Of a stretch of 7,038 nt of DNA, positions 1 to 4,671 are shown in pieces. The stretch is from Actinomycetes bacterium. GTDB lineage: Bacteria > Actinomycetota > Acidimicrobiia > Acidimicrobiales > Microtrichaceae. The DNA lies in the NCBI GenBank assembly GCA_023392475.1, contig JAEVZA010000140.1, forward strand, positions 1 to 7,038. The letters are read 5' to 3'. The notes beneath the pieces were generated by a model. That model saw only the letters and a program-made list of their open reading frames with translations, did not search any database and had not been told where the DNA came from. The translations under genes were made by a program, and so were the position numbers. Each line of letters begins with the position of its first letter. Within the stretch, counting starts at the first letter, position 1.

Positions 1-300
1 GCTCCCCGACGCAGCGAGCAGGAGCGCGATCGTGCCGCCCAGGCTGTGGCCGACCACCACCACCTCGCCCGCACCCGTCCAGTCCGCCACGGCGGCCAGG
101 TCCGCGGCGTGCTCCGCGAGCGTCGCGGCGACGCCGGCGTCCAGCGATCCCGCGTAGCCGCGCCGGTCGTAGGCGACCACGTCGAGGTCGCCGAGCCGGC
201 GCATGACGCGGCCGAAGCTGGCGGCGCGGTCCATCGCCCCGTGCACGAGCACGACGGCCGGCGACGTCCCGTCGGCCTCGACCGGGCGTCGCCGCACCAC
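1..300 (-). CDS. Alpha/beta hydrolase, N-terminal part (cut by window edge)
   Basis: This is the first 100 codons of an alpha/beta-hydrolase-fold enzyme; the rest lies beyond the left edge. From the GTG at 300, a VVLVHGAM stretch (residues 16-23) gives the HG oxyanion-hole turn after the first core strand. A YDRRGYAGS segment (44-52) matches the usual strand 4 region, and GHSLGG (84-89) is the nucleophile elbow with Ser86. The acid and His of the triad would be downstream and are not visible. The substrate cannot be told. The start is uncertain: GTG at 300, followed directly by a second GTG at 297, is the first ATG/GTG/TTG codon after the in-frame stop at 463-465, yet the frame stays open through the pyruvate kinase stop and the codons at 301-348 read like normal hydrolase N-terminus. 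No clear Shine-Dalgarno precedes 300. The gene follows pyruvate kinase in the same direction, 44 bases away, so it is probably co-transcribed with it. Confidence 0.82.
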   Translation of the reverse strand, partial: MVRRRPVEADGTSPAVVLVHGAMDRAASFGRVMRRLGDLDVVAYDRRGYAGSLDAGVAATLAEHAADLAAVADWTGAGEVVVVGHSLGGTIALLLAASGS

Positions 301-344
301 GGCCAGCCCGTCGACGGTCTCCCGCGTGAGCGGGGCGGGGGCGG

Positions 345-1775
345 TCAGGGCACGCGCGCCAGGCGCAGGACGTCGGTCGAGCGCTTCCCGCCGGCACCGG
401 CGAGCACCGCGACCGTCTCGCCGGGCTGCACGTGGCCGGCGTCCCGGGCGGCGATCACGAGGTCATCCATCAGGGCCACGTTGTCGACCCGGTTGGGCGC
501 CCGGAGCGGGACCGTGCCCCAGCTCATCGAGAGCTGGCGGACCGTCCGCTCGACCGGGCTGAACGCGATGATCGGCATGGCCGGGCGGAAGCGGGCCACG
601 GAGCGGACCGTGAAGCCCGTCTCCGAGATGCAGATGATCGCCGACACGCCCATCTCGGTGGCGGCGCGCCACGCGGCGGCGGTCATGGCGTCGGTCAGAC
701 GGGCATCCGGGTCGCTGCCGACGGCCACCTTGCGCAGCAGCCGGATCCGCCGCGCCCACGCGTCGTAGTCGAACTCCTGGTCGGCACGCTCGGCGACGCG
801 GGACATCGTCGCCACGGTGTTCACCGGGTCGGTGCCGACGGCGGTCTCCGCCGACAGCATCACGGCGGAGGTGCCGTCGAAGATCGCGTTGGCCACGTCG
901 GACACCTCGGCGCGGGTGGGCGCGGGCGACATGATCATCGACTCGAACATCTGGGTGGCGGTGATGACCGGCTTGCCGCCGCTGATGCAGTCCCGCGTGA
1001 TGCGCTTCTGCAGGTGGGGCAGCTCCTCGATGCCGAGCTCGGTGCCGAGGTCACCTCGGGCGATCATGATGGCGCCCGAGGCCTCGATGATCCCGTCCAG
1101 GTTCTCGACCGCGGCACGGGTCTCGATCTTGGCGACGATCAGCGGCCCGCGCGGGTGGGGCTCGGTGCCGACCCGGCGGATGTCGTGGGCCGATCGCACG
1201 AAGCTGATCGCGACCATGTCGACGCCCTCGTCGACGAACGCGTCCAGCAGCCGGAGGTCCTCGCGCGTCGGGGTCGACATGCTGAGCCGGTCCGACGGGA
1301 TGTGGAGCCCGGGGCGGCCCTGGACCGGGCCGCCGTGCAGGACCACGGCCTTGGCGCGGTCGCCGTCGATCTGCTCGACTCGGAGCACGACGCTCCCGTC
1401 GCCGACAGCGAGGGAGTCGCCGGCGTGGACGTCGACGAGCAGGTCCTCGTAGTCGACGCCGAGGTCCGTCGTGTCCGAGTGGTCGAGGCCCGGGATCAGG
1501 CTGACTCGGCTGCCGGTCTCGAGCTCCACCGGCACGTCGCCGAAGCCGCCCAGGCGCACCTTCGGCCCGGGCAGGTCGATGAGGATGCCGACGTGCGAAC
1601 CGAGCTCGTCGGCGACGCCGCGGACGGTGCGGTACCGGGCCAGCGCGTCGTCGAGCGTGCCGTGCGCGAGCCCGATGCGGGCGACGTCCATGCCCGACTC
1701 CACGAGGCGCCGCAGCACGTCGGGGGAATCGGAGGCGGGCCCGATCGTGGCGACGATCTTGGTGCGTCTCGGCAT
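345..1775 (-). CDS. pyk: Pyruvate kinase, divergent potassium-site motif
   Basis: This cytoplasmic glycolytic enzyme transfers phosphate from phosphoenolpyruvate to ADP, giving pyruvate and ATP. At 476 residues it has the usual bacterial length. The N-terminus RRTKIVATIGPAS (3-15) is canonical. The B domain spans roughly 73-165. The catalytic core is intact: VAKIE (214-218, Lys216 and Glu218), ARGDLG (239-244, metal-binding Asp242), ITATQMFESM (271-280, Thr274), PTRAEVSDVANA (286-297) and MLSAETAVG (306-314). The C-terminal domain begins near 355. The oddity is ARIGLAHG at 32-39, where the family normally has AR(L/V)N(F/M)SHG, so the potassium-binding Asn and Ser are Gly35 and Ala37. The next motif DLPGPK (67-72) has Lys where potassium-dependent enzymes have Glu. 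A GGAGG stands only one base before the ATG, too close for a normal ribosome site; a TAGCTT hexamer six bases upstream suggests a leaderless start. There is no alternative start codon close by. Identity as a PK-family protein is secure; full activity is inferred. Confidence 0.95.
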   Translation of the reverse strand: MPRRTKIVATIGPASDSPDVLRRLVESGMDVARIGLAHGTLDDALARYRTVRGVADELGSHVGILIDLPGPKVRLGGFGDVPVELETGSRVSLIPGLDHSDTTDLGVDYEDLLVDVHAGDSLAVGDGSVVLRVEQIDGDRAKAVVLHGGPVQGRPGLHIPSDRLSMSTPTREDLRLLDAFVDEGVDMVAISFVRSAHDIRRVGTEPHPRGPLIVAKIETRAAVENLDGIIEASGAIMIARGDLGTELGIEELPHLQKRITRDCISGGKPVITATQMFESMIMSPAPTRAEVSDVANAIFDGTSAVMLSAETAVGTDPVNTVATMSRVAERADQEFDYDAWARRIRLLRKVAVGSDPDARLTDAMTAAAWRAATEMGVSAIICISETGFTVRSVARFRPAMPIIAFSPVERTVRQLSMSWGTVPLRAPNRVDNVALMDDLVIAARDAGHVQPGETVAVLAGAGGKRSTDVLRLARVP

Positions 1776-1781
1776 GCCTCC

Positions 1782-1787
1782 AAGCTA
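1782..1787 (-). promoter_or_regulatory. Candidate -10 (TAGCTT) of pyruvate kinase
   Basis: On the minus strand TAGCTT fits TANNNT and is followed by six bases, then the pyruvate kinase ATG at 1775. That spacing would put the transcription start on or next to the A of the ATG. No recognisable -35 hexamer is seen. The same arrangement occurs at three other genes in this window, which is the main support. Confidence 0.5.
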
Positions 1788-1872
1788 TGCCTTGCCACGC
1801 CCGCGTCCGCACCACGTTCCGGGCGCGACGGCGCGCCATCCGGCGCAGCGAGGCACACCACCTCGGCCGGGG

Positions 1873-3078
1873 TCAGGAACGAGGGACCTGGCTCCAGGGG
1901 AGGTCCTTGTCGACGCGGACGTCGCCGGGCAGGCCGAGGACCCGCTCGCCGAGGATGTTGCGCAGCACCTCCGACGTGCCGCCCTCGATCGAGTTGGCGC
2001 GGGCGCGCAGGAAGTTCTTGTGCATGTCGTCGGTGAACAGCGCGTGCCGGGGGCGGATGAGCTCGTAGCTCCCGTACAGCATCCCCTCCGGACCCATGAG
2101 GTCCATGGCCAGGCTGTATATCTGCTTGTTCAGCTCGGCCATCGCGAGCTTCGCCACCGAGCCCTCCGGTCCGGGCGTGCCGGCCTTCCGGTTGGCGGCG
2201 GCGCGCAGGTTCGTCAGCCGGTTGACCTCGGCCTGGATCCAGAGCTGCGTCACCTGGTCGCGTTCCACGTCGTCGCCGCTGCCGTGCTCCTTCCACACCT
2301 CGACGAGCTGACCGATCGGGCCCGAGCCGCGGGGTGGCGTGCCGCCGCCGATCGAGACGCGCTCGTTCATGAGCGTCGTGATGGACACGCCCCAGCCGCG
2401 GCCGACGTCGTCGACGCGCATCGAGTCGGGGATCCGCACGTCGGTGAAGTACACCTCGTTGAACTCGGCCTCACCGGTCATCTGGCGCAGCGGGCGGACC
2501 TCCACGCCGGGCGCCTCCATGTCGACGATGAACGCCGTGATGCCCCGGTGCTTCGGCTGCTCCGGGTCCGTCCGGCAGATCACCAGGCCGTACTTCGAGA
2601 TGTGTGCGAGCGTCGTCCAGACCTTCTGCCCGTTCACGATCCACTCGTCGCCGTCGCGGTCGGCGCGCATGGCCAGCGAGGCCACGTCGGAGCCGGCGCC
2701 CGGCTCGGAGAAGAGCTGGCACCAGATGTGCTCGTTCGAGAAGAGCGGTCGCAGGAGCGACCGCTGCTCCTCCGTGCCGTGGGTGACGACCGCAGGGCCG
2801 CACATGCCGTAGCCGATGGGGTTCTTCGTGCCGCCGATCGGCCCGTGAGCGCGGCCGATGCGCTCCACGACGCTCCGCTGGAGCTTCGGGCTGACCCCGA
2901 GGCCGCCGTCGCCCTCGGGGAAGTGGACCCAGGCCAGGCCGAGGTCGAACTGCGCCTCGAGGAACTCCCGCTCCGGTGTGGTGGCGGGGTCGTGCTCCGC
3001 CAGCAGCTGCTCGACGAGCCGGACGACCCGCTCCTCGTCGGCGTCCACCCCGGTTGCTGCGTCCTCGATGACCGACAT
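1873..3078 (-). CDS. Acyl-CoA dehydrogenase (FadE-like)
   Basis: This is a cytoplasmic FAD enzyme that introduces the alpha,beta double bond into an acyl-CoA, the first step of beta-oxidation or of side-chain or branched-acid degradation. It has 401 residues, normal for the family. The helical N-terminal domain covers about 10-115. The flavin-contacting beta domain includes the signature CQLFSEPGAGSDVASL (120-135) and NGQKVWTT (149-156). The C-terminal helical domain runs from about 228 to 385 and ends in IEGGTSEVLRNILGERVLGLP (364-384). At the position of the MCAD base Glu376 it has Gly366, while Glu239 in LMNERVSIG (236-244) aligns with the Glu used by isovaleryl- and long-chain enzymes. 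The ATG at 3078 is well supported by AGGGGG six bases upstream. A palindromic operator lies 55-72 bases before the start. Pyruvate kinase follows after 97 bases in the same direction. The acyl substrate cannot be deduced. It could also be one half of a heteromeric acyl-CoA dehydrogenase, but no partner subunit is in the window. Confidence 0.95.
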   Translation of the reverse strand: MSVIEDAATGVDADEERVVRLVEQLLAEHDPATTPEREFLEAQFDLGLAWVHFPEGDGGLGVSPKLQRSVVERIGRAHGPIGGTKNPIGYGMCGPAVVTHGTEEQRSLLRPLFSNEHIWCQLFSEPGAGSDVASLAMRADRDGDEWIVNGQKVWTTLAHISKYGLVICRTDPEQPKHRGITAFIVDMEAPGVEVRPLRQMTGEAEFNEVYFTDVRIPDSMRVDDVGRGWGVSITTLMNERVSIGGGTPPRGSGPIGQLVEVWKEHGSGDDVERDQVTQLWIQAEVNRLTNLRAAANRKAGTPGPEGSVAKLAMAELNKQIYSLAMDLMGPEGMLYGSYELIRPRHALFTDDMHKNFLRARANSIEGGTSEVLRNILGERVLGLPGDVRVDKDLPWSQVPRS

Positions 3079-3084
3079 GCGGAA

Positions 3085-3090
3085 CCCCCT
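3085..3090 (-). promoter_or_regulatory. Shine-Dalgarno (AGGGGG) of the acyl-CoA dehydrogenase
   Basis: AGGGGG on the minus strand lies six bases before the ATG at 3078, a normal ribosome-site distance. It is the only well-spaced Shine-Dalgarno among the starts in the window, and it supports both the chosen start and a real 5' leader for this gene. Confidence 0.65.
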
Positions 3091-3132
3091 GTGCGCGTCT
3101 CGTGGTCGTGGCGGCCGGCGCTCCGGGGCGCC

Positions 3133-3150
3133 CTTGACCGCACGGTCAAG
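3133..3150. promoter_or_regulatory. Perfect 8-2-8 palindrome, TetR-type operator candidate
   Basis: CTTGACCG-CA-CGGTCAAG is a perfect inverted repeat with 8-base arms and a 2-base spacer. It lies in the 92-base gap between the flavin reductase gene and the acyl-CoA dehydrogenase, 55 bases upstream of the dehydrogenase ATG. Size, symmetry and position are typical of operators bound by TetR-family dimers, which commonly control acyl-CoA dehydrogenase genes in actinobacteria. One arm overlaps the candidate -10 TAACTT, which points to repression. No regulator gene is in the window, and I cannot assign a specific protein. I saw no second copy. Confidence 0.65.
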
Positions 3151-3153
3151 TTA
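3148..3153 (-). promoter_or_regulatory. Candidate -10 (TAACTT) of the acyl-CoA dehydrogenase
   Basis: On the minus strand TAACTT, preceded by TG, fits TANNNT. Transcription would start near 3141, inside the palindrome, leaving a leader of roughly 60 bases that holds the Shine-Dalgarno. It is the only TANNNT I found in this gap. No clear -35 is visible. Confidence 0.42.
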
Positions 3154-3155
3154 CA

Positions 3156-3169
3156 CCGGGCGACCCCGG
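3156..3169 (-). terminator. Small GC hairpin after the flavin reductase stop
   Basis: CCGGG-GTCG-CCCGG on the minus strand can form a 5-base-pair stem with a 4-base loop, beginning one base after the stop codon of the flavin reductase gene. There is no T-run after it, so it is at best a weak or U-less terminator. In such GC-rich DNA it may be chance. Confidence 0.2.
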
Positions 3170-3170
3170 C

Positions 3171-3770
3171 TCAGTCCTCGTCGTCGTCCCCCTCGGGCCC
3201 GGCGTCCAACCCCGAGGCGGCCAGCCGCTCGAGCAGCTGGTCGCGGATCGACACGCCCGCCTCCCGGGCCTTGTCCCCGGTGATCCGCCAGCCGAGCCGC
3301 GAGGAGTACAGGAGCGGCGGCTCCTTCAGCCGACCCGCGCCGACCTTCGACACGCGGGCGAAGAACAGGTGGTGGTCGATGGGCGAGCCGTCCGCCCACG
3401 CCTCCTTGCGCTCGAACACGTCGCACTGCAGCCACGAGATGGAGTTCGGCACGACGGGCAGGCCGTCCTCGTTGAGCTCGATGAGCTCCTCCGCGAGGTG
3501 GTGGAAGCGGCGGCCGGGGTACGAGAAGTACTGACCGGCGGCGACCTGGTCGCCGGCGAGGACCGACACCGTGAACCGCCCGGAGTCGCGTATGAGCGGG
3601 TAGGTGTCGTGCCGCGTCGAGACCGACGCCATCACGATCGGCTCGTCGAAGCTGACCTGGCACACCCAGTGGGAGCAGTAGGCCCGGACGACGCCGTCGT
3701 GGGTGGCGCCGACCACCTGCACGCCCTTCATCATCTGGCCCAAGGAGCGCTTGATGTCGCGGTCGATCAT
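3171..3770 (-). CDS. Flavin reductase-like, FMN-binding split-barrel protein
   Basis: This 199-residue protein resembles the flavin reductase-like domain family, whose members reduce FMN or FAD with NAD(P)H and usually feed a partner monooxygenase, or bind flavin in other roles. The split-barrel core runs from about residue 8 to 165. It starts LGQMMKGVQVVGATHDG (10-26), then YCSHWVCQVSFDEPIVMASVS (31-51), matching the flavin-binding strand pair with the conserved S-x-x-x-(Q)VS-x-x-P pattern, then FTVSVLAGDQ (66-75) and QYFSYPGRRFHH (80-91). The C-terminal tail is acidic (GPEGDDDED). The open frame extends upstream well into the next gene, but that part is a shadow of the SirB1-like gene. I place the start at ATG 3770, where homology begins; GTG 3776 is an alternative. 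No good ribosome site is seen, but a TAGCCT lies eight bases upstream. No partner oxygenase is in the window. The acyl-CoA dehydrogenase follows after 92 bases. Confidence 0.88.
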   Translation of the reverse strand: MIDRDIKRSLGQMMKGVQVVGATHDGVVRAYCSHWVCQVSFDEPIVMASVSTRHDTYPLIRDSGRFTVSVLAGDQVAAGQYFSYPGRRFHHLAEELIELNEDGLPVVPNSISWLQCDVFERKEAWADGSPIDHHLFFARVSKVGAGRLKEPPLLYSSRLGWRITGDKAREAGVSIRDQLLERLAASGLDAGPEGDDDED

Positions 3771-3778
3771 GGCCACCG

Positions 3779-3784
3779 AGGCTA
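3779..3784 (-). promoter_or_regulatory. Candidate -10 (TAGCCT) of the flavin reductase gene
   Basis: On the minus strand TAGCCT fits TANNNT and ends eight bases before the ATG at 3770, so the leader would be none or a few bases. It is slightly farther from the start than the equivalents at the other genes, and is the weakest of the four. Confidence 0.38.
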
Positions 3785-3838
3785 CGGCGCGGCCCGGGAC
3801 GCCTCCGACGGACCGGGCGGGGCCGGCAGCGGCGCCGA

Positions 3839-4615
3839 TCAGTTCAGGCGGGCCCGGTTCCGAGCCGCGGCGGCGCGGTGGGCGTCGGCCCGGTGGGGGT
3901 CGTCGTCCGCGAGCCGGTCGTACAGGTCGGCGGCCTCGACGAAGCGCCCCTCGGCGCTGAGCACGCCCGCAAGCTGCCGGCGCTCCCCCACACCCGCGGT
4001 CGGCAGCGCCGCCTGGAGGCGCAGCGCCCGGGTGAGCCCGTGGCGGTCGCCCCGCCGCAGGTGCGCGGCGCGGAGGTTGTTGAGCACTCGGACCACGATG
4101 TCGAGCCGGGGCGTCGGCGCGAGGTAGCCGTCGTCCCACGGCGTCGACGAGCCGTGGAGCCGGTGGAACAGCGACCGGCAGCCGGCGGCATCGAGCGGCC
4201 GGCCGCCGTCGAACGCGTCGTGGAAGGCGTCGCCGTCGCCGGCCTCGCGCAGCAGGAAGTGGCCCGGCATGCCGACGCCGACGAGCGCGACGCCGCGTCG
4301 CCGCCCGACCTCCATCGCCACCACGGCCAGCGTGATCGGGATCCCCGTGCGCCGGTCGAGCACCCGGTCGAGGAGGCTGTTCGCCGGGTCGTAGTAGTCG
4401 TCGCGGTTGCCGGTGAAGCCGCCGGGCCCGAACAGCGACGTGCACAGCGGGCCGGGCGCCGCGGCGTCCACGGCGCCGGCGAGGAGGTCGAGCCGCTCGA
4501 CGAGCAGGTCCGCGTCCACCTCCGGCCGGCCGGTGGCCGCCACCAGCGCGAGCGCCCGGTCGAGCGGCGGGGCGGGCTGCGCCACGACCTCCGCGAACTC
4601 GGCGACCGGGTCCAT
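3839..4615 (-). CDS. SirB1-family transglutaminase-like protein with C-terminal TPR region
   Basis: This is a 258-residue soluble protein of the SirB1/transglutaminase-core-2 type, a widespread family of unclear biochemical role. The diagnostic block is TGNRDDYYDPANSLLDRVLDRRTGIPITLAVVAMEVGRRRG, spanning 68-108, followed by VGVGMPGHFLLRE (112-124), the conserved PGHF motif. The C-terminal third (about 175-250) is helical, with ALRLQAAL and AEGRFVEAADLYDRL segments that read as tetratricopeptide-type repeats. In a catalytic transglutaminase a Cys would start the helix around 91-105; there is none here, which argues against classical Cys-His-Asp chemistry. The only Cys residues are 58 and 146. 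No signal peptide is seen. The ATG at 4615 gives the expected N-terminus, lacks a Shine-Dalgarno and has TAGCGT six bases upstream. It is divergent from the ligase and first in the leftward group, 68 bases before the flavin reductase gene. Family assignment is firm; function is unknown. Confidence 0.9.
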   Translation of the reverse strand: MDPVAEFAEVVAQPAPPLDRALALVAATGRPEVDADLLVERLDLLAGAVDAAAPGPLCTSLFGPGGFTGNRDDYYDPANSLLDRVLDRRTGIPITLAVVAMEVGRRRGVALVGVGMPGHFLLREAGDGDAFHDAFDGGRPLDAAGCRSLFHRLHGSSTPWDDGYLAPTPRLDIVVRVLNNLRAAHLRRGDRHGLTRALRLQAALPTAGVGERRQLAGVLSAEGRFVEAADLYDRLADDDPHRADAHRAAAARNRARLN

Positions 4616-4621
4616 GGGCGC

Positions 4622-4627
4622 ACGCTA
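4622..4627 (-). promoter_or_regulatory. Candidate -10 (TAGCGT) of the SirB1-like gene
   Basis: TAGCGT on the minus strand ends six bases before the ATG at 4615, placing transcription start at the start codon. No Shine-Dalgarno is present. No -35 hexamer is recognisable in the GC-only sequence upstream. Confidence 0.52.
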
Positions 4628-4645
4628 GCGACGCCCGCGCCGCCG

Positions 4646-4657
4646 CCCCGGCCGGGG
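4646..4657. promoter_or_regulatory. 12-base palindrome in the divergent spacer
   Basis: CCCCGGCCGGGG is a perfect palindrome located between the two oppositely facing -10 candidates, where the -35 zone of the leftward promoter would fall. It could be a protein-binding site acting on both directions. However, it contains only C and G in a spacer already rich in them, so chance is a real alternative. Confidence 0.25.
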
Positions 4658-4658
4658 C

Positions 4659-4664
4659 TACCGT
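4659..4664 (+). promoter_or_regulatory. Candidate -10 (TACCGT) of the acyl-CoA ligase
   Basis: TACCGT fits TANNNT and ends seven bases before the GTG at 4672, so the transcript would start at the start codon. The seven intervening bases are C/G with no Shine-Dalgarno. No -35 hexamer is recognisable. Confidence 0.52.
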
Positions 4665-4671
4665 CCCGCCC

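Noticed and set aside
1833..1846. GCGCC-GGAT-GGCGC hairpin between the dehydrogenase and pyruvate kinase genes as a terminator
   Set aside because: The stem is only five pairs with no T-run, and comparable GC hairpins are expected by chance here.
432..2036. A 534-codon plus-strand open frame opposite pyruvate kinase
   Set aside because: Its composition is dominated by Arg, Gly, Asp and Val with no motifs, and it is fully explained as a shadow of pyruvate kinase and the dehydrogenase end.
1471..3534. A 687-codon plus-strand open frame across the acyl-CoA dehydrogenase
   Set aside because: It is antisense to three real genes, shows no recognisable domain, and arises because stop codons are rare at this GC content.
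1873..3770. Flavin reductase plus acyl-CoA-dehydrogenase-fold protein as a two-component monooxygenase of the HsaA/HsaB kind
   Set aside because: The larger protein carries the SEPGAGSD motif and a Glu base as in true dehydrogenases, and the two genes have separate control signals, so I call it a dehydrogenase.
3771..4445. N-terminal extension of the flavin reductase frame giving a 424-residue protein
   Set aside because: The extension is an Arg/Pro-rich translation overlapping the SirB1-like gene in another frame. Homology to the reductase family starts at the ATG at 3770.
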